From NCBI GenBank assembly GCA_035471785.1, contig DATIPQ010000074.1, forward strand, positions 1-35,815: DNA of 35,815 bases, given 5' to 3'. Of this stretch, positions 25,246-33,522 are shown piece by piece. Made by a program: the position numbers and the translations under genes. The notes under the pieces are model-generated. The model was not told the origin of the DNA, made no database searches, and worked only from the letters and a program-made list of their open reading frames with translations. Each line of letters starts with the position of its first letter. The stretch's first letter is position 1. This DNA comes from Acidobacteriota bacterium (GTDB lineage: Bacteria > Acidobacteriota > UBA6911 > RPQK01 > DATIPO01).

Positions 25246-27035
25246 AAGCGTCGGCACTGACATCGGCTCTTGCCGTGGTTGCGACGACCCTTTCTCCGGG
25301 AGCGCTTTCCGGTCCCGAGGGAGGCCCCTGGTTCCAAGAGCGAAGCGCCGCCGCAGGCGTCGAGGTTCCTCACCGCAACCGGACTTTCGACAACCCTTAC
25401 GCCGAGATCATGCAGGGATATACCGCGCTGGGCGCCGCCGCCGCCGTGGCCGATTTCAACGGGGACGGATTCGACGACATCTACGTCACCGACTCGGCCA
25501 GCCAGGGACGCAACCTGCTGTGGCGCAACAACGGCGATTTCACCTTCACCGACGTGGCCTCAGAAGCGGGCCTGGCCATGGGTAACGACGCGCGCAACGC
25601 CTCCGCCGACGCCCTCTGGATCGACTACGACAACGACGCCCGCCCCGACCTCTTCCTGGTGCGCTTCGGGCAGAGCCTTCTCTTCCGCAACCGGGGACAA
25701 GGCGCCTTCCAGGACGTCACCCGCGAGGCCGGACTGCTAGGCCGCCAAAATGCCATCTGCGCGATCACCTTTGACTACGACGGCGACGGCTGGCTCGATA
25801 TTCTGCTGGGACGCTATTTTTCCGACGTCGACATTTTTGATCCCGACACCCCGCGCTTCTTTCCCGAAAACATGGAAACGGCCCAAAACGGGGGCGGACT
25901 GCGCCTCTGGCGCAACCGCGGCGACGGCACCTTCGAAGACGCCACCGCTTCAGCCGGACTGGCCGGCCTCAGCGGCTGGACGCTCGACCTGGGACACGCC
26001 GACTACGACAACGACGGCGACCAGGACCTCTACCTGGCGGCCGATTTCGGCACCGACCGCTTCTTCGTCAACAACGGCGACGGCACCTTCAGCGACCGAA
26101 CCCGAGAGGCCATCGGAATCGACACCAAGAAGGGCATGAACGTCGACTGGGGCGACTACGACAACGACGGACGGCTCGACGTCTACGTCACCAACATTAC
26201 CGACGACTACATGCGTGAAGGAAACTTCCTCTGGCACAACAACGGCGACGGCACCTTCTCGGACGTGGCCCGCGAAACCGAAACCTACGACAGCGGCTGG
26301 GGCTGGGCCGGCAAATTTCTCGACTACGACCATGACGGCTGGCTCGACCTCTACGTGGTCAACGGCTGGGTATCGGCGGGAGAAGAAAGCTACGTGCCCG
26401 TCATCTTCGAGATGCTCATCCGCGAAGCCGACGAGGAGGGCCGGATGGATCTCAGCGACGTGCGAAAATGGCCGGCCATGGGACAGCGAAGTCTGAGCGG
26501 ACATCAACGATCGCGGCTCTTCCACAACCGGGGCGGACAGATCTTCGTCGATCAGGCTTCCCGCCACGGGCTCGACTCGTCCCGCGACGGACGGGGAATC
26601 GCGGTGGCCGACTTCGACAACGACGGACGCCTCGACCTCTTCGTCTCCAATGCCAATGCCGCTCCCCATCTCTTCCGCAACCAGCGTCCTCTGGGCCCCG
26701 ACGCCAACTGGATCGCCTTCAGCCTCAAATCTCCCGGCTCCAACCGTTTGGCCGTGGGAGCGCAGGTGCGCATCAGCAGCGGCGGACGGAACCAGATGCG
26801 CTTTGTCGACGGCGGAAACGGCTTTGCCTCCCAGTCCACGACCCGTCTCCATTTCGGCCTGGGCGCGGCCGACGAGGCCGAGCAAGTCGAGATCCGCTGG
26901 CCCTCGGGACGCCGCCAGCGGCTGGGTCCGCTGCAAGCCAACCGGCTCTACCGCATCACCGAAGGCCAGTCGGCCCAGGCCCAGCCGCTTCTGGCTCCCA
27001 GGGAAGAAGGCGCCGGTGGAGAGGAAATCCGATGA
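25242..27035 (+). CDS. CRTAC1 family protein, exported (copy A)
   Basis: This 597-residue protein has a signal peptide (about 1-24) and at least seven FG-GAP/VCBS repeats. Their acidic loops include DFNGDGFDD (71-79), DYDNDARPD (about 128-136), DYDGDGWLD (about 178-186), DYDNDGDQD, DYDNDGRLD and DFDNDGRLD. A C-terminal ASPIC/UnbV domain follows (NRLAVGAQVRI, RFVDGGNGFASQ, HFGLG, VEIRWPSG). It is a close paralogue of the protein at 27838: both have KGMN, YVTNITD, GWGW and IFEMLI-type blocks in the same order. An exported binding or scaffold protein is the likely role. It is the second gene of the overlapping operon, with ATGA overlaps at both ends. Confidence 0.9.
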   Translation: MKASALTSALAVVATTLSPGALSGPEGGPWFQERSAAAGVEVPHRNRTFDNPYAEIMQGYTALGAAAAVADFNGDGFDDIYVTDSASQGRNLLWRNNGDFTFTDVASEAGLAMGNDARNASADALWIDYDNDARPDLFLVRFGQSLLFRNRGQGAFQDVTREAGLLGRQNAICAITFDYDGDGWLDILLGRYFSDVDIFDPDTPRFFPENMETAQNGGGLRLWRNRGDGTFEDATASAGLAGLSGWTLDLGHADYDNDGDQDLYLAADFGTDRFFVNNGDGTFSDRTREAIGIDTKKGMNVDWGDYDNDGRLDVYVTNITDDYMREGNFLWHNNGDGTFSDVARETETYDSGWGWAGKFLDYDHDGWLDLYVVNGWVSAGEESYVPVIFEMLIREADEEGRMDLSDVRKWPAMGQRSLSGHQRSRLFHNRGGQIFVDQASRHGLDSSRDGRGIAVADFDNDGRLDLFVSNANAAPHLFRNQRPLGPDANWIAFSLKSPGSNRLAVGAQVRISSGGRNQMRFVDGGNGFASQSTTRLHFGLGAADEAEQVEIRWPSGRRQRLGPLQANRLYRITEGQSAQAQPLLAPREEGAGGEEIR

Positions 27036-27838
27036 AGCTGACCATGACCCGCTTGTTGCTGTTCTCCTCCTTTTCGCTCTGCCTGGCGGCGGGACCTGCG
27101 GCCGTCGTCGCCAACGACCTCGAAGAGCAGTACCGTCAGGCTCAGGAGGCCCGCGCCGCCGAGGACTTTGAGCAGGCCCTGACGCTCTTCGAGCAGGCCC
27201 TGGCCGAAAACCCCGACAGCCTGCGCTTGGCCAGCGAGTACCGCATGACGGTCATCGAGGCCGGGGCCTACGACCGCGCCTTGGCGTTCTTCCAAGAGCT
27301 CACCAGCGACAATCCCCAGGCGGCCTACGCTTTCCTCAACTACGGATTGGCCTATGTCGACAAGATCCCCAGCGCGGGCTCCATCACTCAGGTGCTGTTG
27401 GCCAACAAGTCGCTCAAGCACTTCACCCGCTCGGTGGAGATCCGTCCCACCTGGCTAGGCCTCTACACGCGGGGCAACAGCTACCTCTTCTGGCCCAAGG
27501 TCTTCAACCGGGCCCCTCTGGGCGTCGCCGACCTTGAAAAGGCCTACGCCATGCAGCAGGATCAACCCAAGCGCAGCTACCACCTGCGCGTCTATCTCTC
27601 GCTGGGGGACGGTTACTACAAGGTGGGCCGGGAAGAAGAGGCCAAAGCGATGTGGCGCAAGGGCCTGAGCGAATTCCCCTCCAGCCGGAAACTCAAGCGG
27701 CGGGTGGAGGCCTCGGGAGAGGCGCTGGCCCAGGTGGTGGACGCCGGCTACGATCCCAACGTGCGGGTGGACAGCGATCTGAGGGAACTGTGGAGCCAGC
27801 AGCAACCGTCCTCCCAGGGCGGGGAGGAACAGCCGTGA
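27032..27838 (+). CDS. exported tetratricopeptide-repeat protein
   Basis: The 268-residue protein has a signal peptide (about 1-28, LLLFSSFSLCLAAGPAAVVA). Helical TPR units begin at AAEDFEQALTLFEQALAENPDSLRL (about 41-65). The next units are AYDRALAFFQELTSDNPQAAYAFLNYGLAY and later YLSLGDGYYKVGREEEAKAMWRKGL. TPRs bind other proteins, so it may assemble the CRTAC1 proteins encoded on either side. The start ATG overlaps the previous stop (ATGA), and its stop overlaps the next start (TGATG), so expression is strictly linked. A much longer open frame upstream lies inside the preceding gene and is not coding. Confidence 0.85.
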   Translation: MKLTMTRLLLFSSFSLCLAAGPAAVVANDLEEQYRQAQEARAAEDFEQALTLFEQALAENPDSLRLASEYRMTVIEAGAYDRALAFFQELTSDNPQAAYAFLNYGLAYVDKIPSAGSITQVLLANKSLKHFTRSVEIRPTWLGLYTRGNSYLFWPKVFNRAPLGVADLEKAYAMQQDQPKRSYHLRVYLSLGDGYYKVGREEEAKAMWRKGLSEFPSSRKLKRRVEASGEALAQVVDAGYDPNVRVDSDLRELWSQQQPSSQGGEEQP

Positions 27839-29625
27839 TGAATGCCGCCCGCCTCAACGTCCTGACCATGGCAGCCTTGCTTGTCGCCGTCGGCTCGTCT
27901 CCGGGCCTGCCGCAGGCTTCACCGCACGAACCGGACAGCCCTCCGGCCATCAGCTTTCGGGAGCAGGCCGAGTCTTCGGGCATCCGCTTCACCCACCGGA
28001 CGCGCGACTTCCGCGGACTTAAGGACCAGGTCCTGGAGATGTTCACCTCGGGCGGAGCCGCGGTAGCGGTGGATGATTTCGACGGCGACGGATACGACGA
28101 CGTCTTCCTCACCTCCTCGGCCGAGGACGCCCCCAACGCCTTGCTGCGCAACCGCGGCGACGGCACCTTTGAGGACGTCACCGCCCGGGCCGGAGTGGCG
28201 GGCGGAAACGACGAGAACAACATCGTCTCCGACGCCCTCTGGTTCGACTACGACAACGACGGCCATTCCGACTTGCTGGTGGTGCGCTTCGGCACCTCGC
28301 TGCTCTATCGAAATGAAGGACAGGGACGTTTCAGCGACGTCACCGCCTCGAGCGGACTGGAGCAGTTCGCCAACTCCATCGCCGCCATCGCCTTCGACTA
28401 CGATTCCGACGGACGCCTGGACGTGCTGCTGGGCAACTACTTCGCCCCCTCCAGTCTGCTCGACCTGGAAGACCCCCGCGTGCTGCCCGACAATCTCGAC
28501 GACGCCCACAACGGGGGAGGCGTCACCCTTTTCCGCAACCTGGGCGGCGGCAAGTTCGCTGACCGCACCGAGGCGGCCGGACTGGCCAACCAGAAGGGAT
28601 GGATTCTCGACGCCGGCCACGGCGATTTCGACAACGACGGGCATCCCGACCTCTACCTGGCCGGCGACTACGGAACGGACCGGCTCTACTTCAACAACGG
28701 CGACGGCACCTTCCGTGACGCCACCCAAGAGGGTCTGGGCGGATTCGACACCAAGAAAGGCATGAACGCCGAGGTAGCCGACTACGACAACGACGGATGG
28801 CTGGACGTCTACGTCACCAACATCACCGACGAGTACATGAAGGAATGCAACATGCTGTGGCGCAACAACGCCGACGGCACCTTCACCGACCTGTCCAAGG
28901 AGACCGGCACCTGCAACACCCTGTGGGGGTGGGGCGCCAAGTTCGCCGACTTCGACAACGACGGACTGCAAGACCTCTATGCCGTCAACGGACTGCACTC
29001 GGGCAGCCAAGAAAACTTCATCCCCATCCTCTTCGAGATGCTCATTCAGGAACCCGACTTCAGCGACCTGCGCTCCTGGCCCGACATCGAGGGACGCAGT
29101 TGGAGCGGCTACCAGCCCAGCAAGCTCTTCCACAACCTGGGAGCGGGGCTCTTCCGCGAGATGGCCGCCGCCGCCGGAGTCGACAGCAGGCTGGACGGCC
29201 GCGGCGTGGCCATCGCCGATTTCGACCGCGACGGACGCCTCGACATGCTGGTCAGCAACGCCGACCAACCGGTCCTCTACTTCCGCAACACCAGCGTGCA
29301 GGCAGGCGATTGGCTGGCCCTCAGGCTGGTGGGCGATCCTGCTGCGGGATCGAACCGGGACGCCATCGGAAGCCGCGTCACCCTCAGCCACGGGAGCAGC
29401 ACCCAAATCCGCGAAGTGCAGGGCGGAAACGGTTACGCCGGACAGAGCAGCAAGGTCGTCCACTTCGGTCTGGCGGACGGGCAGGAGGCCGGCAACGAGG
29501 TCGAAATCACCATCCGCTGGCCCAACGGCGAAATCGAGAAGCGAAGCGTCCCCATCAACCGACTCACCCCCCTCTCTCAAGCCACGAAAGGAGATATCCC
29601 CGCGAACGAGCGACCAGCAGGCTGA
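27838..29625 (+). CDS. CRTAC1 family protein, exported (copy B)
   Basis: This 595-residue paralogue of the 25242 protein has a signal peptide (about 1-27). FG-GAP repeats start at DFDGDGYDD (80-88) and continue as DYDNDGHSD, DYDSDGRLD, DFDNDGHPD, DYDNDGWLD, DFDNDGLQD and DFDRDGRLD. A C-terminal ASPIC/UnbV domain follows (NRDAIGSRVTL, REVQGGNGYAGQ, HFGLADG, ITIRWPNG). Two cysteines flank a unique stretch (KECNMLW and GTCNTLW) absent from copy A. GGGAGGA about ten bases upstream and the TGATG overlap support the ATG. The next gene begins 56 bp after the stop. Confidence 0.9.
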   Translation: MNAARLNVLTMAALLVAVGSSPGLPQASPHEPDSPPAISFREQAESSGIRFTHRTRDFRGLKDQVLEMFTSGGAAVAVDDFDGDGYDDVFLTSSAEDAPNALLRNRGDGTFEDVTARAGVAGGNDENNIVSDALWFDYDNDGHSDLLVVRFGTSLLYRNEGQGRFSDVTASSGLEQFANSIAAIAFDYDSDGRLDVLLGNYFAPSSLLDLEDPRVLPDNLDDAHNGGGVTLFRNLGGGKFADRTEAAGLANQKGWILDAGHGDFDNDGHPDLYLAGDYGTDRLYFNNGDGTFRDATQEGLGGFDTKKGMNAEVADYDNDGWLDVYVTNITDEYMKECNMLWRNNADGTFTDLSKETGTCNTLWGWGAKFADFDNDGLQDLYAVNGLHSGSQENFIPILFEMLIQEPDFSDLRSWPDIEGRSWSGYQPSKLFHNLGAGLFREMAAAAGVDSRLDGRGVAIADFDRDGRLDMLVSNADQPVLYFRNTSVQAGDWLALRLVGDPAAGSNRDAIGSRVTLSHGSSTQIREVQGGNGYAGQSSKVVHFGLADGQEAGNEVEITIRWPNGEIEKRSVPINRLTPLSQATKGDIPANERPAG

Positions 29626-29681
29626 CTTGAAAGGGGCCTGAGAGAGGGAGCTTGCCTTATCGTCCGAGGGATTCACGATCC

Positions 29682-32600
29682 ATGCGCCTAATTGTCCTCC
29701 TCATACTGATGGCGGGTCCTCTGCTGGTGTCTCTGCAGCCCCGGCAAGAGGCCGCCCCCCAAGCTTCCGGCAACCAGGAGCAGCCGCAGGAAGAACGCCT
29801 CTGGCAGCACCGCAACCTGGGCAAGGCCTACTACGAGAACACCGTCACCCAGCCCAAGGCCATCGAGGAGTTCCGCAAGGCCCTCGACCTGGCCCCCGAC
29901 TCGCCCCGAGAGCGGGTCAACTACGCCCTGGCCCTGCTGCGCAACGGCAAGACCGAGGAGGCCGTCCCCCTTCTGAACAGCATTCAGGAGGACCATCCCG
30001 ACGTCCCTCACACCTGGTTCAACCTGGGCGTCTTTTACAAGCGCGAAGGGGAATTCGAAAAGGCTCTCCGGCAGTTTGAAGGACATCGCCGCCTGGCTCC
30101 CGAGATCGCCGTGACCCATTACAACCTGGGACTCCTTTACCGGTTGGAAGGACGTCTCGAAGAGGCTCTCGAGAGCTTTCAGCAAGCCGCCCGACTCGAC
30201 CACATGCTGGCGGCTCCCCACTTTCAGCTTTCCAACCTCTATCGGGCGGCGGGAGACCGCGAGAAGGCCGAGGAAGAGATGGAGATCTTCCGACGGCTCA
30301 AAGAAGCTCAAAAGGACGCCCCCATCCCCGAGGACCTGGAGTGGAGCATCCACGCCGAGATCTACGATCCTGTCGACAGCGTACCGCGGGCGGCTCCGCA
30401 GTCCGCCGGCTGGCGGGTGAGCCAGGTCGACTCCCTGGGCGCGGCAGAAGACTCTTCGGGCGGCGGAATCCGCCGCATCATGGGTGCGGAGGGCGAATCG
30501 ATGCTGATGGTGTGGTTTTCGGACACTTTTCGACTCTACCGGCATGGGTTGCAGCCCATCCAGACTCCGGGATTGGACGTGAGGGGTCCCCTGCTCGACG
30601 TGGCCGTGGGCGACGTGGACGATGACGGCGCTCAAGATCTGGCCCTGGTCGAGGCCGACAAGGTGCGCCTCTTCCTCAACCGTCCTCAGGGGTTCGAAGA
30701 AGTTGAGGAGGCACTGGCCGAAGGGGATTACGAGCGCGCTCTCTGGCTCGACTTCGATCACGACTACGATCTCGACCTTTTCCTTTTCGGCCGGCAGTCG
30801 AGCCTGCTGCGCAACCAAGGGCAAGAGGGCTTCGTGGACCGCAGCGACCTCTTTCCCTTCAAGTCCGGACGCGTCACCGCCGCCGCTTTCCACGATCACG
30901 TCAAGGACTGGGAGGGCATGGACCTGGTCGTCAGCTACCAGGACGGGCCCTCCATGCTCTACCTCGATCAACTCGGCGGCAAGTACCTGGCCCGGGAACT
31001 GGAGGCGCTTCCCGCCGCTACCCGCCGCCTGCTTTCCTTCGACGTCGACAACGACGGGCACAGCGACCTGCTGGCCGGCGGCGAGCAGGGATTGCACCTG
31101 CTGCGCCGCACTTCCGACGGCTATGCCCGTTCGCTGCTGGATTCGAGCCAGGGGCCTTTCCTGCTGGCCGATCCTTCCAACCGCGGCTGGCCTGATCTCT
31201 TCCTGGGCAGTGCCTGGCGGCGCAACCTGGGGCAAGGGCGCTTCGGCCCGCCCATGGACTTGCCTCTGAGCGAGGCCGTGGCCTGGTGGGGCGGCGGCCT
31301 TCCAGAGGCGGTCCCGCCGTCCTCTGCGCCCGCGCTGCTGGCCCTCACCGAGGAGGGCCAATTGATGCGGCTGGAGGACGGCAAGGCCGGCGGCCAGTGG
31401 ATCTCCGTCCTGCTGCGGGGCGAACGCAATCTGCGCACGGCCCATCATGGAGAGGTGGAGGTGAAGGCAGGCAGCCTCTACCAGAAGCGCATCTATCGTG
31501 GGCGTCCGCTGCACTTCGGACTGGGAGATCAGCCCCGCGTCGATACCGTGCGCATCACCTGGCCCAACGGACTCATCCAGAACGAGCCGCTGCCGGAGCC
31601 GGGACAGCGCCACGCTTACCGCGAAGCCAAGCAGCTCTCCGGGTCCTGCCCCATGGTCTTTACCTGGGACGGGCAGCGCTTCCGCTTCATCAACGACATA
31701 CTGGGAGTGGCGCCGCTGGGCGCGTCCGCCGGGGACGGGGTCTACTTTCAAGCCGACCACGACGAGTACATACAGATTCCCGGCGAGGCTCTGGTGGAGC
31801 GCGGGGGACGGCTGGAGATCCGCCTTACGGAAGAACTGCGCGAGGTGGCTTACCTCGACCAACTGCGCCTTATGGCCGTCGATCATCCCAGCCGACTCGA
31901 CATCTACACCAGCGACCGCTTCAAGTCGCCTCCCTTTCCCGAGTTCCGCCTCTACGGCGTGGAGAAGCCTATCCGCCCCCGAGCCGCCACCGACGGTTCG
32001 GGCAACGACCTGCTGCCGCTGCTGTCCGTCCGCGACACCCGCGCCGTCACTCCAGGGACCGGCGATTCCAGCAGCCGTTTGGCTGATCGGGGAGTCTTGC
32101 CCGAGCACGTCCTGGAACTGGATTTCGGGCCCCAGCCGGAGTTGGACCGAGCCCTGCTGGTTCTGCACGGATGGCTGGACTGGGCCGATGCCAGCACCTT
32201 TGTCCATTCCGACCAAGCCGGGATCAGCGCCGCCCCTCCTCGCCTGGAGCGTCTGGGCGCGGACGGAGAATGGCGCCTCCTGGTTGAAGACCTGGGAGCT
32301 CCGGCGGGCAAGTGGAAGACGATCGCGGTTCCCCTCGAGTTGCCCTCCGGCCAAGGAGAGGGAAACGAATCGCTGCGGCTGCGCATCGTCACCTCCTGGG
32401 CCGTGCATTGGGACGAGGTTTTCCTCAGTCGGGAAGTGGAGGAGCCGCCGGCCATCCTTCACGAGATTCCCTTGGCCCAAGCCGTCCTCGACTACCGCGG
32501 ATTCTCCAAGCCCATCGTCGATCCCCAGCGCCGCCAGCCGGACGCCTTCGACTATCAGCAGTGGCGGCCCTGGACGCGCTTCAACCAGGCCCGCGGACAC

Positions 32601-33209
32601 TACACGCGCCTGGGACGAGTCGACCAGTTGTTGGGCCGAATCGACGACCGCTTCGTCATCATGGGCGCCGGAGACGAGTTGCGTTTGAGCTTCGACGCCG
32701 GCGCCCTGCCTGAGCCGCCCGCGGGACACAGCCGCCAATATCTTCTCTTCGCCGACGGCTGGGTCAAGGACGGAGACCTCAACACCGCCCATGGAACGAC
32801 AGTCGAACCGCTGCCCTTCCACGGCATGAGCGGTTATCCCTACGGTCCCGAGGAGCGTTACCCCGACACCCCGCAACACCGGCGCTATCGCAGGGAATAC
32901 CAGACCAGGCCCGCCTTGCGCCAGTTCCATCCATTGGCGCCTCTGTCCCGGAGCGGGACAACGCTTGTAAACTTTTTGGGGGCTCCCACAAATTTTCAAC
33001 GAGGCATTTCGCCTCTGGGCAACGTTAACTATTTAAGAAAGGGATGGATCGTTGGGAGCGAGCTCGCCTCCCAACCGTCTCAAAAAATAAGCGTCGGGGG
33101 TCTCGCCGATGATCGGCGGGAATCGGGGGGCGAGGTACCCTTCCATCCGTCGGGCCCGTTATCCGCAGGCTCTCACGCTAGTCTTCAACAACGCGAAACA
33201 CACGATTGA
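29682..33209 (+). CDS. giant exported TPR / FG-GAP / ASPIC-like protein
   Basis: The frame gives 1175 residues. A signal peptide (about 1-22) precedes TPR repeats (about 38-215: AIEEFRKALDLAPDSP, HTWFNLGVFYKREGEFEKAL, THYNLGLLYRLEGRLEEALESFQQA). A degenerate FG-GAP propeller follows (about 290-560, with DVDDDGAQD, DFDHDYDLD and DVDNDGHSD). An ASPIC-like element (RPLHFGLGDQPRVDTVRITWPNG) leads to CPMVFTWDGQRFRFINDILGVAPLG (about 654-680), a block seen in TPR-ASPIC proteins of Acidobacteriota and Planctomycetes as I recall them. Core homology seems to end near EYQTR (about 1080). The last 80-90 codons run through hairpin-rich, compositionally different DNA and are probably not conserved protein, so a frameshift or missing stop near 32950 is possible. 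ATG 29682 is preferred over a TTG at 29652. Confidence 0.8.
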   Translation: MRLIVLLILMAGPLLVSLQPRQEAAPQASGNQEQPQEERLWQHRNLGKAYYENTVTQPKAIEEFRKALDLAPDSPRERVNYALALLRNGKTEEAVPLLNSIQEDHPDVPHTWFNLGVFYKREGEFEKALRQFEGHRRLAPEIAVTHYNLGLLYRLEGRLEEALESFQQAARLDHMLAAPHFQLSNLYRAAGDREKAEEEMEIFRRLKEAQKDAPIPEDLEWSIHAEIYDPVDSVPRAAPQSAGWRVSQVDSLGAAEDSSGGGIRRIMGAEGESMLMVWFSDTFRLYRHGLQPIQTPGLDVRGPLLDVAVGDVDDDGAQDLALVEADKVRLFLNRPQGFEEVEEALAEGDYERALWLDFDHDYDLDLFLFGRQSSLLRNQGQEGFVDRSDLFPFKSGRVTAAAFHDHVKDWEGMDLVVSYQDGPSMLYLDQLGGKYLARELEALPAATRRLLSFDVDNDGHSDLLAGGEQGLHLLRRTSDGYARSLLDSSQGPFLLADPSNRGWPDLFLGSAWRRNLGQGRFGPPMDLPLSEAVAWWGGGLPEAVPPSSAPALLALTEEGQLMRLEDGKAGGQWISVLLRGERNLRTAHHGEVEVKAGSLYQKRIYRGRPLHFGLGDQPRVDTVRITWPNGLIQNEPLPEPGQRHAYREAKQLSGSCPMVFTWDGQRFRFINDILGVAPLGASAGDGVYFQADHDEYIQIPGEALVERGGRLEIRLTEELREVAYLDQLRLMAVDHPSRLDIYTSDRFKSPPFPEFRLYGVEKPIRPRAATDGSGNDLLPLLSVRDTRAVTPGTGDSSSRLADRGVLPEHVLELDFGPQPELDRALLVLHGWLDWADASTFVHSDQAGISAAPPRLERLGADGEWRLLVEDLGAPAGKWKTIAVPLELPSGQGEGNESLRLRIVTSWAVHWDEVFLSREVEEPPAILHEIPLAQAVLDYRGFSKPIVDPQRRQPDAFDYQQWRPWTRFNQARGHYTRLGRVDQLLGRIDDRFVIMGAGDELRLSFDAGALPEPPAGHSRQYLLFADGWVKDGDLNTAHGTTVEPLPFHGMSGYPYGPEERYPDTPQHRRYRREYQTRPALRQFHPLAPLSRSGTTLVNFLGAPTNFQRGISPLGNVNYLRKGWIVGSELASQPSQKISVGGLADDRRESGGEVPFHPSGPLSAGSHASLQQRETHD
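33001..33118. repeat. cluster of three inverted repeats before the ACP gene
   Basis: GAGGC-ATTTC-GCCTC occupies 33001-33015. GTTGGGAG (33051-33058) pairs with CTCCCAAC (33068-33075) around an inner CGAG/CTCG stem. CGCCGAT-G-ATCGGCG occupies 33104-33118. Between them lies an AT-rich patch (33021-33040). None is followed by a T-run. Together they look like a structured leader or regulatory region for the ACP/ketosynthase pair rather than protein-coding DNA. Confidence 0.55.
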
Positions 33210-33220
33210 GGAGGAGTGGT

Positions 33221-33505
33221 ATGAACGCCCCATCAACTGAACCTGAAGCCATCCGCAACTACATCCGCGATTTGGTCTGCGAATTGATGGAATGCGAGCC
33301 CGACGAGGTGACCGACTCGACCAGCTTCAGCGAAGAGCTGGAGGTCGATTCACTGACCGCTATCGAGATGCTGGTGATGATCGACAAGCACTATGACATC
33401 GACATCCCCGACGAAAAGTTCCGCGAAATCGACACCCTTGAGGAGTCGGTTGCGCTGGTGAGGGAGTACCTCAATCAGGGCCAAAAAGTCCAAGTCGCCG
33501 GTTGA
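33221..33505 (+). CDS. acyl carrier protein
   Basis: The 94-residue acidic four-helix carrier protein has the phosphopantetheine site Ser44 in LEVDSLTAIEM. Helix III/IV features are typical (DIDIPDEKFREIDTLEESVALVREYL). After 4'-phosphopantetheinylation it holds growing acyl chains as thioesters. GGAGGAG a few bases upstream marks the ATG at 33221. It lies 17 bp before a fused ketosynthase gene, so it is most likely the dedicated carrier for that enzyme rather than the housekeeping AcpP, which normally sits beside fabD/fabG/fabF. Confidence 0.92.
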   Translation: MNAPSTEPEAIRNYIRDLVCELMECEPDEVTDSTSFSEELEVDSLTAIEMLVMIDKHYDIDIPDEKFREIDTLEESVALVREYLNQGQKVQVAG

Positions 33506-33522
33506 TTTCACGAAGGAAGAAC

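Noticed and set aside
23580-29260. Many near-identical short DNA repeats such as AACGGCGACGGCACCTTC, resembling an interspersed repeat array
   Set aside because: They encode the NGDGTF and DxDxDG loops of FG-GAP repeats in frame, so they are protein repeats and not CRISPR or mobile repeats.
32965-32993. Promoter-like TTGTAA with a downstream ACAAAT hexamer before the ACP gene
   Set aside because: The -10 match is only 3 of 6 and several equal alternatives exist nearby, so no specific promoter can be supported.
29688-32999. A minus-strand open frame of about 1100 codons opposite the giant TPR/FG-GAP gene
   Set aside because: The plus strand shows clear TPR and FG-GAP repeats. The antisense translation is low-complexity and lacks motifs.
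33104-33118. Palindrome CGCCGATGATCGGCG considered as a terminator of the TPR gene
   Set aside because: No T-run follows on the plus strand and the annotated frame continues through it. It is better listed as part of a structured leader.
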